From Phycisphaeraceae bacterium (GTDB taxonomy: Bacteria > Planctomycetota > Phycisphaerae > Phycisphaerales > UBA1924): a stretch of 64,000 bases of DNA. Each line of letters starts with the position of its first letter. Position 1 is the stretch's first letter. The notes beneath the pieces are model-generated. The model saw only the letters and a list, made by a program, of their open reading frames with translations. It was not told the origin of the DNA and searched no databases. The translations under genes were made by a program, and so were the position numbers. The stretch covers positions 62,001-126,000 of the forward strand of contig JAHBXL010000006.1 in the NCBI GenBank assembly GCA_019636495.1. The letters are read 5' to 3'. Below are positions 1 through 7,979 of the stretch, piece by piece.

Positions 1-1808
1 ATGATCCACGGGTTGCCGGGCACATCTTCGGTGTTCTGCCGCTCGACCATGTGGTAATAGTCGCGCTCGTAGCGGGCGCACCCGCCGACATCGGTCTTGA
101 CCCACAGCCGCTCCCAGAGCGACTGCATTTCGCTGACGACCATCGGGTTGCCGGGCCGGAGCGCGCCGAAGGCGAACAGCGCGTAGTTCGCGCTGTCGCG
201 CGTCATGTCGAGCCGGTAACCGGTCACCTTGTCGCCTTCTTCGATCGGCGTGGCCATGCGCGCAAAGCGGCTGACATCGGCGTTCCACAGGTGCCGCAGC
301 AGAGCCTCGCGCATGCGCTCGGCCGATTCATCCATCCGCACAGCGCGCTCGTGGTCGCCAAAGTCCCGCGCAAACGCCGCGGCGGCGTGCAGAGCGCCGA
401 TCGTCGCCGCGACGGTGAAGGTGTGAACTCCACGGCGCTCCTCCCACAGGTCCCAACTGGGCAGGGGCAGGCCGTTGGCATCGACGTGCGCGCACATCCA
501 CTCCCCCGGCTGCGCGATGAGCGGGTTGTAGAGCGGCTTGACGAACTCGACATCGCGGAAGGCCTCGAAGTGCTGCCGCAGAGCCCACACCACCAGCGCG
601 GTCTCGTCCTGCTGGATGGGCAGCACCTGCTTGCCGTTGAGGATCCACGGGTGCCACGAACTGGCCAGGTGCCCCGCGGGCGTGTACTTGTGCAGGAAGA
701 AGCCGTGTTTGTTGATGACGCGCGCGCAGTAGCGGAAGAACCCGCGCGACAATTCGCTCTGGTTCGCGAGCGTGAGCGCGTGCGCCACCAGCGCGCCATC
801 CCGCGGCCAGCAATAGGCGTAGTGGTCGCCGGCGAAGTGCGAGATGTCCGAATCGGTCGCCGCGATGATCGCGCCCCGGTTGTCGATCTGCGTCCGCAGG
901 ATCAACTGGCTCGACATGAACAGTTCGCGCACCTCCGGCGGGAGCGCGGAGTGCGAGGGCGAGGCGAGCCCCGCGTGCACCGCGGCGGTCGGGCCATCGA
1001 CATCCTTCCGCACCCACAGCCGCCAATAGGCCTCGGTCCGCGCGAGCATTCGGTCGAGCGTCTTGGTCTGGATCACCCGGTTGAGTTCGCGCACGCGCTC
1101 GTAGGAGTCTCCGCATGCCAGCCAGAACGCCGCGACGGCCTCGCCGCGCGGCGGCACGCGCAGGTCAATCCCCACGGTCGCATCGACCGATCCCTGCGCG
1201 ATGGCGTTGCGGCCCAGCACGCCGTCCTCGGCATCGCGCCAGGTGCCCTCGGCCCCGCCCACGCGCTTGGTGCCGATGGCCCAGTGGTCGACGCCGACCT
1301 GCCCGCCCTCCGCGGCGTTCACCAGGAAGTAGGAATCGTCTTTGTAGAGCACGAGCCCGCGCGTCTCGGGGTCAAAGTCGCAGGTGTCGCCGACGGGCGA
1401 CTCCTTGATCGAGAGATCGACGTGCAGGAACAGACGGACATCGCGCTCGGGCGCGCTCTCGTTCCCTTCGCCGCCGTTCGCGGGGCGGATGTCGCGCACG
1501 GCCACGCGGCGGAGAAACGCGGGCTCGTGAAAGTCCACCGCGTCGTTGCAAAGCAGTTCAAGCCCCAGCCGCTGGTTGACCAGCCGGACCCGCGTGACCA
1601 GCGAGTGCTCGCGATACTCGAGCGTGCGCTCCCACGACGGGTCCTCGATCCAGGCGAACTCGCCATCGGCCCACACGCCGAACCGCTGCACGTGCCCGGC
1701 GGTGTGGTTGTAGCGGCCGACGTGCGGGTAGTAGAGATCGCGCAGGCGATAGAACTCATCGAAGTTGATGAGCAGGTCGCCGTTTCCGACTGGGATATCG
1801 CGCGGCAT
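1..1808 (-). CDS. Glycoside hydrolase family 15 (glucoamylase-like) protein, 3' end off window
   Basis: Family members hydrolyse alpha-glucosidic bonds of starch, glycogen or trehalose-type glucans by inversion. The translation from ATG 1808 begins MPRDIPVGNGDLLINFDEFY and continues with DLYYPHVGRYNHTAGHVQRF. This is the N-terminal beta-domain pattern of bacterial GH15 proteins. Further in, HFAGDHYAYCWPRDGALV contains the WPRDG motif of the catalytic (alpha/alpha)6 barrel. The gene reaches position 1 without a stop, so the C-terminus and the second catalytic acid are not visible. Upstream it follows fliN by about 60 bases on the same strand. No signal peptide is seen, so a cytoplasmic role in glycogen or trehalose metabolism is the likeliest inference. 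A long open plus-strand frame opposite it is a GC-driven shadow. Confidence 0.88.
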   Translation of the reverse strand, partial: MPRDIPVGNGDLLINFDEFYRLRDLYYPHVGRYNHTAGHVQRFGVWADGEFAWIEDPSWERTLEYREHSLVTRVRLVNQRLGLELLCNDAVDFHEPAFLRRVAVRDIRPANGGEGNESAPERDVRLFLHVDLSIKESPVGDTCDFDPETRGLVLYKDDSYFLVNAAEGGQVGVDHWAIGTKRVGGAEGTWRDAEDGVLGRNAIAQGSVDATVGIDLRVPPRGEAVAAFWLACGDSYERVRELNRVIQTKTLDRMLARTEAYWRLWVRKDVDGPTAAVHAGLASPSHSALPPEVRELFMSSQLILRTQIDNRGAIIAATDSDISHFAGDHYAYCWPRDGALVAHALTLANQSELSRGFFRYCARVINKHGFFLHKYTPAGHLASSWHPWILNGKQVLPIQQDETALVVWALRQHFEAFRDVEFVKPLYNPLIAQPGEWMCAHVDANGLPLPSWDLWEERRGVHTFTVAATIGALHAAAAFARDFGDHERAVRMDESAERMREALLRHLWNADVSRFARMATPIEEGDKVTGYRLDMTRDSANYALFAFGALRPGNPMVVSEMQSLWERLWVKTDVGGCARYERDYYHMVERQNTEDVPGNPWI

Positions 1809-1871
1809 AGGTCCATGGCCCCGCAGAAGTGTCTCGTACAAACGCCGCGCGGGGCCGCGCGGCACGATCGG

Positions 1872-2243
1872 TCAGGCCGCCGCGGCGAGATTCCCCTCCG
1901 TTTGCGCTGGCTCCGGCTCATCCGCCGCGACCACATCGGCGGGTGATTCCGCCGCCTTCGCCCCGGCGGGCGCCGCGGCCTCGCCCAGCGCGTGGATGCG
2001 CTGGCGCACATCCCCGATGAACGAGATCCGCAAGCCGAAGTTCTCGCCGACCTTCACGGCATGCCCCGAGCCGATCGGTTTGTTGTTCACCAGCAGCGAG
2101 AGTTCATCCTCGGCGCTCTTGGGCAGTTCGATGATCGCCCCGGGCACGAGGTTGACCACGTCGCCCGTTCGCATCTGCCGCTCGCCCAGCAGCACGATGA
2201 TGGGCACTTCAAGACTCAGAATGGAACGTACATCGGAAGCCAT
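1872..2243 (-). CDS. fliN: FliN-type flagellar motor switch protein (SpoA domain)
   Basis: A 123-residue protein. Residues about 8-85 match the FliN/SpoA surface: an early LEVPIIVLLGE strand, then GDVVNLVPGAIIELPK and NNKPIGSGHAVKVGENFGLR, and ending in the ISFIG strand. FliN forms the bottom of the C-ring at the cytoplasmic base of the flagellum and binds CheY-P and export components. The last ~30 residues are an Ala/Pro/Glu-rich tail that is not part of the fold. No other flagellar gene lies within the window, so this copy is detached from a flagellar operon. A type III secretion SpoA protein is the alternative reading, but the short single-domain form favours FliN. Confidence 0.85.
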   Translation of the reverse strand: MASDVRSILSLEVPIIVLLGERQMRTGDVVNLVPGAIIELPKSAEDELSLLVNNKPIGSGHAVKVGENFGLRISFIGDVRQRIHALGEAAAPAGAKAAESPADVVAADEPEPAQTEGNLAAAA

Positions 2244-2340
2244 GGCGGGTATATCGGCGGTGCGCCCGCCGCGGCTGGAACAACCGACCTTCCTCCAAAC
2301 ACTCGGCCGCGCCGTGCCCGGGTTGTGCCCCGGCGAAGGG

Positions 2341-3624
2341 TCAGGCGTAGCGGCCGATAATCAGCGTCACGTTGTGCCCGCCGAAGCCAAAGGTGTTGTT
2401 CATCACGTAGTCGACGCGGCGTTCCCTGGCGTGATGGGGCACCAGTTCAAGGTCGGCATCGTCGTCGGGGTTGTCAAGGTTGATGGTCGGGGCGATCACG
2501 CCGTCTCGCACCGCGTGGATGCACGCGATGGTCTCGATCGCGCCCGATGCACCAAGGCCATGCCCGTGCATGCTCTTGGTTGAACTCATCATGAGTTTGC
2601 CGCCGCGGCTCTTGAGCGCGTGGTCGCCAAAGAGCGTCTTGACGGCGAGGGACTCGGCCTTGTCGCCAAGGGGCGTGCTGGTGCCGTGCGCGTTGACATA
2701 GCCGATCTGTCCCGGGTTGAGGCCCGCGTCCTCGAGCGCCCAGCGCATCGAGCGCATCGCTCCGCGGCCGGCCTCGTCGGGCGCGGTGATGTGGAACGCG
2801 TCGCCCGCGTTGGCATGCCCGACGACCTCGGCGTAGATCCTTGCGCCGCGTTTCTTCGCGTGCTCCTCGGTCTCCAGCACGTACATCGCCGCGCCCTCGC
2901 CAAGAACGAAGCCGTCGCGGTCCTTGTCGAACGGGCGCGAGGCCCTCTCAGGCGCATCATTGCGCGTCGAGAGCGCCCGCATGACCATGAACGCGCCGAC
3001 GCAGATCGGGCTGATCGCCGCTTCCGCACCGCCCGCCAGAACCACATCGCACTTGCCGCGGCGGAGTAGTTCCACCGCATCGCCCATGGCGTGACCCGAA
3101 CTGGCGCAGGCCGTCGCGTGCGCAGTGGCCGGGCCTTGCAGGCCGAACATGATGGATAGGTTCCCCGTCGCGGCGTTGACCATCAACTTCGGCACCGTGA
3201 ACGGGCTCAGCCGATCAGGGCCGCGATCGTGCAGGATGCCGACCCCGTCCTCGATGGTGATGATGCCGCCCACGCCGGAGCCGACCACCACGCCGCAGCG
3301 CTCCGGATTCTCCTTCGAGAAATCAATGCCCGAGTCTCGCACCGCCTGCACGCCCGCCACCACGCCGAACTGCGCAAAGCGGTCCATCCGCTTGGCCTCG
3401 CGGTGCTCGAGCATGTCGGCGGGAGGGGTCCAGCCCTTGATCTGCCCGGCGATCTTGACAGTCCACTTGCCCTCGTACTTGGCGAACTCGGGCAGTTCGA
3501 TCATGCTGACGCCGCTGCGGCCGGCGCGCATCGCGTCCCACGTCGCGCCCGCGGACGGACCAAGGTTGGTCACCGCGCCCATGCCGGTGATGACAACTCG
3601 GTGTGGATGACGCGTATTCGGCAT
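2341..3624 (-). CDS. fabF: 3-oxoacyl-[acyl-carrier-protein] synthase II
   Basis: KAS II condenses malonyl-ACP with an acyl-ACP in the elongation cycle of type II fatty acid synthesis. A 427-residue form from ATG 3624 (MPNTRHPHRVVITGMGAV) has the family's normal length; an upstream start would add eight unconserved residues. The thiolase-fold nucleophile is Cys173 in ATACASSGHA. The two catalytic histidines lie in NAHGTSTPLGD (His313) and KSMHGHGLGAS (His355), next to Lys350. The gene lies about 40 bases downstream of acpP in the same direction, the usual acpP-fabF arrangement, and probably shares its promoter. Confidence 0.96.
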   Translation of the reverse strand: MPNTRHPHRVVITGMGAVTNLGPSAGATWDAMRAGRSGVSMIELPEFAKYEGKWTVKIAGQIKGWTPPADMLEHREAKRMDRFAQFGVVAGVQAVRDSGIDFSKENPERCGVVVGSGVGGIITIEDGVGILHDRGPDRLSPFTVPKLMVNAATGNLSIMFGLQGPATAHATACASSGHAMGDAVELLRRGKCDVVLAGGAEAAISPICVGAFMVMRALSTRNDAPERASRPFDKDRDGFVLGEGAAMYVLETEEHAKKRGARIYAEVVGHANAGDAFHITAPDEAGRGAMRSMRWALEDAGLNPGQIGYVNAHGTSTPLGDKAESLAVKTLFGDHALKSRGGKLMMSSTKSMHGHGLGASGAIETIACIHAVRDGVIAPTINLDNPDDDADLELVPHHARERRVDYVMNNTFGFGGHNVTLIIGRYA

Positions 3625-3665
3625 GACTGGCCTTGCCGCGCCGGACAAAGGAGCGAACAGGCGGC

Positions 3666-3917
3666 TCAGCCTTCCTTGCCCTGCGCCTGAACGATGAAGT
3701 CAATCGCCTGACCAACCGTCTTGATCTTCTCCGCCTGCTCGTCGGGGATGTTGGTCTCGAACTCGTCCTCGAGTTCCATGACCAACTCCACCGTGTCCAG
3801 CGAGTCGGCGTTCAGGTCCTCGACGAACGAGGTGTTCCGGCTGATCTGGGCCTTGTCGGTGCCCATCTGGTTGGCGACGATCTCGATGACTTTGGATTCG
3901 ATCTCTTGAGGGGTCAC
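3666..3917 (-). CDS. acpP: Acyl carrier protein
   Basis: An 83-residue acidic protein. The phosphopantetheine attachment motif is [16 protein letters not shown], with Ser39 as the modified residue, and the helical pattern matches AcpP throughout. It carries the growing acyl chain in fatty acid synthesis. The start is GTG 3917, preceded on the minus strand by a GGAGAAG ribosome binding site about 6 bases away. It is followed by fabF. A plausible sigma-70 promoter lies about 155 bases upstream. Confidence 0.96.
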   Translation of the reverse strand: MTPQEIESKVIEIVANQMGTDKAQISRNTSFVEDLNADSLDTVELVMELEDEFETNIPDEQAEKIKTVGQAIDFIVQAQGKEG

Positions 3918-4405
3918 TGGCGCTTCTCCAAAGGGTCACTGACCATTCCCCCGGCCCATCCCTTCAACACCGCTCGCCGCAACGCCGGGACTCAAACCCA
4001 GCCAAGAGGCCGCACCATCGTCCGGAACCCGGGTCGCAACCCGTTCGGTCCCGCCGGTGCGGTGCGAGCCAAATATAGCCGGTTCGCCACTCAACCGCAA
4101 AACCGCCCCCCACCCACCCCCCCTGCCCACTTTCGTTCCGCCGCGACCGGGGCCCCGTGTCGCCGACCCGAATCCCCACGGCCAAGGGGCGGATCGAGGC
4201 TCGGACCCAAAGCACGCCCGTGCCAATCAATGCGGCTGATCCCCCGGAGTTTTCCGCACAGGTTCACTGGGGCTGCCGATTGGTCGATGCAAAGGAATGC
4301 GCGGCGTGCCGTTCCGGTGCCGCGCTCGCCGAAGGACCCCCAACCCACGGGGGGCGGCGAGCGTAGAGCATGTGGAGAGCCGTCCGCGCCCAGGACCGAC
4401 GCGCC
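3918..4405. other. Intergenic region between acpP and the DUF1444 gene
   Basis: About 490 bases separate these divergently transcribed genes. It holds the acpP promoter candidate and a C-rich stretch around 4103-4130. Nothing in it reads as a convincing gene: the open frames here are short, Pro/Arg-rich and frame-inconsistent. No terminator or tRNA was seen. Confidence 0.6.
4072..4100 (-). promoter_or_regulatory. Candidate sigma-70 promoter for acpP-fabF
   Basis: On the minus strand, TTGCGG (4100-4095) is followed after exactly 17 bases by TATATT (4077-4072). The -10 is close to consensus and is conspicuous in such GC-rich DNA; the -35 is weaker. It lies about 155 bases upstream of the acpP start, leaving room for a long leader. 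This is inferred from sequence only. Confidence 0.55.
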
Positions 4406-5203
4406 ATGGCACGAATGCCGCACGAGCCCGAAGCCTTTGCCGAGACCGTCGCCGCGATGCTGCGCCGCCAGCAGCCCGACCAAGCGATCAAACTGATCGG
4501 TCCGCGCGAGTTGATCGTCGATGGCCGGCGCCTGGACCTTGAGAACCTCTTCCGCCTCGTCCGCCACGATCCCGACCGCGGCACCGAGATCGTCGAGCAC
4601 TACCTCGACAACCTCTTCAACGGCGAGACGCTGCAACTGGCCGCGGCGAGTTTCGACTTCGTTCGCCCGCGGATCATGCCGCGAATCCAGCCGGAGGCGA
4701 TCTTCCAGCACCTCTCGCGCGAGCAGGTCGCGTATGTGCCGTTTGTCAACGGCACGGTGATCGTGTTCGTGATCGACCTGCCGCAGATGACGGTGAGCGT
4801 GACGACCGAGCAGATGGTTCGCTGGGGCGTCAACGCGGACGAACTCGAAGACATCGCGCGGAAGAACCTCGATCACTACCTGCCGGAGTTGAACTTCCAG
4901 ATCGTGCAGAGCAAGGAGGGCGGCAAGGCCGCGATCCTCGCGGAGCAGGATGGGTATGACGCAGCGCGGGTGCTGCTGAGCCGCCTGTTCGAGAAACTCG
5001 CGCCGCAACTCGGCGGGGACTTCTACGTCGGCCTGCCGGCGCGGGACATGTTCGTCGCACTCACGGGCGGGCCGGAGCCGTTCATCGATCGGCTCAAGAC
5101 GCGCGTGAAGCAGGACTATCGGCGGCTGCCGTACCCGATCACGTCGGAACTGTTCTATGTCACGCGCGATGGCGTGGCGGGGACGCAGGCCGAGGCCGCC
5201 TGA
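4406..5203 (+). CDS. DUF1444 (YtpQ-like) family protein
   Basis: A 265-residue protein matching the DUF1444/YtpQ pattern: an N-terminal region with LIGPRELIVDGRRLDLENLF, and a central VAYVPFVNGTVIVFVIDLPQ. A C-terminal half contains LDHYLPELNFQI and GGDFYVGLPARDMFVAL. The family is soluble and of unknown biochemical function, and no catalytic motif is apparent. ATG 4406 was preferred over an upstream TTG/GTG-type start because conservation begins soon after it; ATG 4415 is also possible. It is convergent with the downstream cupin gene, with about 75 bases between stops. Confidence 0.8.
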   Translation: MARMPHEPEAFAETVAAMLRRQQPDQAIKLIGPRELIVDGRRLDLENLFRLVRHDPDRGTEIVEHYLDNLFNGETLQLAAASFDFVRPRIMPRIQPEAIFQHLSREQVAYVPFVNGTVIVFVIDLPQMTVSVTTEQMVRWGVNADELEDIARKNLDHYLPELNFQIVQSKEGGKAAILAEQDGYDAARVLLSRLFEKLAPQLGGDFYVGLPARDMFVALTGGPEPFIDRLKTRVKQDYRRLPYPITSELFYVTRDGVAGTQAEAA

Positions 5204-5279
5204 ACTTTGCGAATCGCATATCAGCAAATGAAGGCGGCGAAATGCGCCGCTGAATGTCGCTCGCGCGTCTGCGAACAAT

Positions 5280-5660
5280 TCAGCCGTTCCGGTTGCCGCC
5301 CTGCGCATCCACACCCGTCGTCGCGCTGGGCGGGCTGAACAGGTCGAGCAGCACGCACTCCTCAAGCGCCTCGGCCGCGTGGGGCACGTTGCCGGGCAGG
5401 TGGACGACCTGTCCCGCGCCGAGTTCGATGAACTTCGCCGCGTCCGCCGGGCCGATGCTGAACCGGATGCGGCCGCTCAGCACGACCGAGATCTGCTCGT
5501 TCTCGTGGTGGTGCGTTGCGACCTTGAGGCCCTTGTGCAGGGTCACGTGAGAGATCATCATCTTCGAGCCGATGATCCTCTTGCGGTCGATCAGCGGCAT
5601 CGGGCGGTCAATAGGGATCTGGTCGAACGAGTACGCCGGCGCGCGTGAAGAAAGCGGCAT
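5280..5660 (-). CDS. Cupin-domain protein
   Basis: A 126-residue single-domain cupin. Motif 1 is KVATHHHENEQISVVLSGRI, supplying the HxH and Glu metal ligands. Motif 2 is LPGNVPHAAEALEECVLLD, with the final His. The closest general type is the small cytoplasmic cupins with quercetinase/mannose-isomerase-like folds, and no substrate can be assigned. ATG 5660 (MPLSSRAPAYSF) is preferred because the 39 residues before it look unlike the family, although the frame stays open to 5777. The neighbouring genes give no pathway clue. Confidence 0.75.
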   Translation of the reverse strand: MPLSSRAPAYSFDQIPIDRPMPLIDRKRIIGSKMMISHVTLHKGLKVATHHHENEQISVVLSGRIRFSIGPADAAKFIELGAGQVVHLPGNVPHAAEALEECVLLDLFSPPSATTGVDAQGGNRNG

Positions 5661-5742
5661 GAGGGGGTCCTTTGTGGACCATGCACTCAGCGGTGCATCG
5701 GAGGGAATGATCGTGAGAGACCCTCCGTACATGGGCCGATCA

Positions 5743-5985
5743 TCAGGCTGCGCGGCGCTTGGAAGTTGAACGGCCATTGGCCGCGGTCGTCGGGGAACGG
5801 CAGACCGACCGAGGCTTGGCCGCGCGAACCGGCTTGGGCTTCCCGGTTGATTTTTTTCCTGCCCGCCCGGCCTGCTCGCGATCGAGTTCGGCCACGGCCC
5901 GACGGACGGCTCGCTTGATGGCAGAATCGACTGCGCGGCCGACTCGAAAAACCTCAGCGGCTGAATTGCTCCTACTCGTTTCCAC
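5743..5985 (-). CDS. Small basic protein coupled to the zeta-like kinase (possible cognate partner)
   Basis: An 80-residue, Lys/Arg/Ala-rich protein from GTG 5985. The start is fixed by a strong AGGAGG site seven bases upstream. That site lies inside the last codons of the kinase gene, and the two reading frames overlap by 14 bases. Residues about 7-36 (NSAAEVFRVGRAVDSAIKRA) form a probable amphipathic helix. A low-complexity cationic tail follows. Small helical proteins of this kind often accompany COG4185 zeta-like kinases, and I infer an antitoxin or partner role from position alone. Unlike the familiar partners, the tail lacks a recognisable Gly-Asn-Pro strand segment. Confidence 0.55.
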   Translation of the reverse strand: METSRSNSAAEVFRVGRAVDSAIKRAVRRAVAELDREQAGRAGKKSTGKPKPVRAAKPRSVCRSPTTAANGRSTSKRRAA

Positions 5986-6574
5986 GGGCGGCCTCCTGAA
6001 GTCGTTGCCAGGCAACTGGATGATAGATGGTCCGCCGCATGCCCCTGCCGCCCATCGCCACCTGCCGGGGAGCCCGAGTCGAGTTGTCATACACACGCCA
6101 TGCACCGAACCGTTCCGCGATCGGCAGGTAAAGATCGATCAGGTTCGCCGCGGATCGCCCGAACCGACGGTGAATGACTTCGTCGGGCACCGAGTGGCCA
6201 CCCCTACGGACGCGCGCCTGAACACGACGAACAGCAATCTCCGGCGACCGCAGCCAGACATACAGGAGCAACACTACGTACCCGCCAGCGCCGATCTCTT
6301 GCAGCCACGGCGCCAGACTCCGGCTTGCCAGTGTCGACTCGAATGCGAACGACTGCCCCGCTGCCGCCAGTTCGCGCAGTCGCGCAAGCATGACCCGGCC
6401 CGCGGCGAACGCCGCCCGCTCGGGGTCAAACCCCGAGAGCCCGGACGCGATGGTGTCGGCGTTGACGAACTCAGACACACCCAGCGTGCCGTGAAGGACC
6501 TCTCGGGCGATGGTCGACTTGCCCGCGCCATTCGGCCCGCCGATTACGATGATCTGTGGTGGGTGCCTGCTCAT
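5972..6574 (-). CDS. Zeta-toxin-like P-loop kinase (COG4185 type)
   Basis: A 200-residue P-loop NTPase. Walker A is GGPNGAGKST at residues ~11-20. It is followed by VNADTIASGLSGFDPERAAF and FAFESTLASRSL, the substrate-side motifs of zeta/PezT-like kinases. Arg-rich VRRVQARVRRGGHSVP and EVIHRRFGRS follow in the lid/arginine region. Zeta toxins phosphorylate UDP-N-acetylglucosamine. Many COG4185 chromosomal relatives are uncharacterised, so toxicity is inferred. ATG 6574 is chosen because the Walker A follows it at the usual distance. The gene overlaps the small basic protein downstream, suggesting translational coupling. Confidence 0.75.
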   Translation of the reverse strand: MSRHPPQIIVIGGPNGAGKSTIAREVLHGTLGVSEFVNADTIASGLSGFDPERAAFAAGRVMLARLRELAAAGQSFAFESTLASRSLAPWLQEIGAGGYVVLLLYVWLRSPEIAVRRVQARVRRGGHSVPDEVIHRRFGRSAANLIDLYLPIAERFGAWRVYDNSTRAPRQVAMGGRGMRRTIYHPVAWQRLQEAARGNE

Positions 6575-6777
6575 GAGTGCTTCTGCGCAATCGCACATGG
6601 GATGCCCTGAGAGACCCTCCTTCGACATTCCGACCCCAGGAGCCCAGCCGTCTCATCGCGCTTCAATCACCAGATTACCATCACCGGCCCGCCGGGGTTC
6701 CTTGACCCCATTGGCCGCTTTGCCGATTCATTGATTCGGTTTGCCACGCGCCCATTTGCGATTTGCCATCTTCCATC

Positions 6778-7437
6778 ATGATCCTCCTCATCGACAACTA
6801 CGACTCCTTCACGTACAACCTCGTGCAGAGGCTGGGCGAGATCGATCCCTCCCTCGACCTCCGCGTCATCCGCAACGACAAGATCACCGCCGATGAGGCG
6901 GAAGCGATGTCGCCCACGCATGTGATCATCTCGCCCGGGCCGTGCACGCCGCGGGAGGCGGGCGTGTCGAGCGAGATCATCCAGCGCTTCGCCGGGCGCG
7001 TGCCGGTGCTCGGCGTCTGCCTCGGCCATCAATGCATCGGCGACATGCACGGCATGACCGTCTCGCGGCACGCCATCCCGATGCACGGCAAGACCTCGCC
7101 GGTGCAGCACGACAACCAGGGCGTGTTCGCGGGGCTGAGCAATCCCCTCATCGCCACGCGCTACCACTCGCTGGTGGTGCTGGCGGAGACGATTCCGCCC
7201 GCCGCGGCGGACGGGAGCGGCTGGAAAGTCTCGGCATGGACGGATGAGCCGGTGGATGCCGCGAAACCGGGCGGCCCCACACGCCGCGTGGTCATGGGAT
7301 TGCGGCGCATCTGGCCGCGGGGAGAGATCAAGGCTCTGCTCGAGGGTGTGCAGTTCCACCCCGAGAGTTTCCTGACCATCGAGGGGCCGAAACTGCTGCG
7401 GAACTTCCTCGATGCCGGTGCAGGCGCAACGGTGTAG
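6778..7437 (+). CDS. trpG: Anthranilate/aminodeoxychorismate synthase glutamine amidotransferase subunit
   Basis: A 219-residue class I glutamine amidotransferase. It opens MILLIDNYDSFTYNLVQRLG and contains VIISPGPCTPREAG. The nucleophile motif is LGVCLGHQCIGD (Cys in GVCLGH), and the catalytic His-Glu pair sits in VQFHPESF. It supplies ammonia to TrpE for anthranilate, or to PabB for aminodeoxychorismate. Neither partner is next to it, so trpG and pabA cannot be separated. It has a short insertion around residues 150-180 (GWKVSAWTDEPVDAAK). ATG 6778 is the start because the first residues are the conserved strand. Confidence 0.9.
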   Translation: MILLIDNYDSFTYNLVQRLGEIDPSLDLRVIRNDKITADEAEAMSPTHVIISPGPCTPREAGVSSEIIQRFAGRVPVLGVCLGHQCIGDMHGMTVSRHAIPMHGKTSPVQHDNQGVFAGLSNPLIATRYHSLVVLAETIPPAAADGSGWKVSAWTDEPVDAAKPGGPTRRVVMGLRRIWPRGEIKALLEGVQFHPESFLTIEGPKLLRNFLDAGAGATV

Positions 7438-7500
7438 AAGCGAAAGCGCGCTCACCGCTCAACACGCACCGATCACCGCCCACTTTCCTACACTCCGCCC

Positions 7501-7941
7501 ATGCTTCACCCCGCACCCACCGACAGGATCGCCCCGACGCTCGCCCGCGGCGAACTCGCCGAGGTTTTCGCCGCGACCGCGACCAAGCCCGGCCACATCG
7601 TCATCACGTTTCCCAACACCAGTTACCGCGTGCACCTGATCCCCACGGGCGAGATCACCACGCCCATCGGCAAGCGGATCATCGGCACCATCCGCGCCAC
7701 GGCGCGGCGGGTCGATCTCGTCGAGACCGGTGGCAAGTACATCGAGCCCGTCTACGGCCGGCCGCGGCGGGTTCAGGGCCGCGTCATCGGCGGCGATGAC
7801 CACTCACGCACGCTGATCGTCGATGCGGGCATGCCGATCCACTGCACGATGACCGATGCGCGCCAGGTGCCATCGCAGTTTGAGCGCGGCGCGATGGTCA
7901 GTTTTGACGTGCTCGATGGCGCGATGTTTACGCCGCAATGA
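7501..7941 (+). CDS. Conserved hypothetical protein
   Basis: A 146-residue, beta-rich soluble protein with no motif I can tie to an enzyme. It starts MLHPAPTDRIAPTLARG and includes GHIVITFPNTSYRVHLIP, KRIIGTIRATARRVDLVE and RGAMVSFDVLDGAMF. The spacing of strands suggests a small barrel of OB or SH3 type, which is inference only. It lies between trpG and the aldehyde dehydrogenase on the same strand, 63 and 38 bases from each, so the three may be cotranscribed. Confidence 0.65.
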   Translation: MLHPAPTDRIAPTLARGELAEVFAATATKPGHIVITFPNTSYRVHLIPTGEITTPIGKRIIGTIRATARRVDLVETGGKYIEPVYGRPRRVQGRVIGGDDHSRTLIVDAGMPIHCTMTDARQVPSQFERGAMVSFDVLDGAMFTPQ

Positions 7942-7979
7942 CCGCGCGTCCCTCAGGCCTCGGGCACTACCCTTGCCCG

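Noticed and set aside
51-1946. Long open frame on the plus strand opposite the GH15 gene
   Set aside because: Its translation is Arg/Pro/Val/His-rich without protein family features, whereas the opposite strand encodes GH15 motifs. High GC content removes stops from antisense frames.
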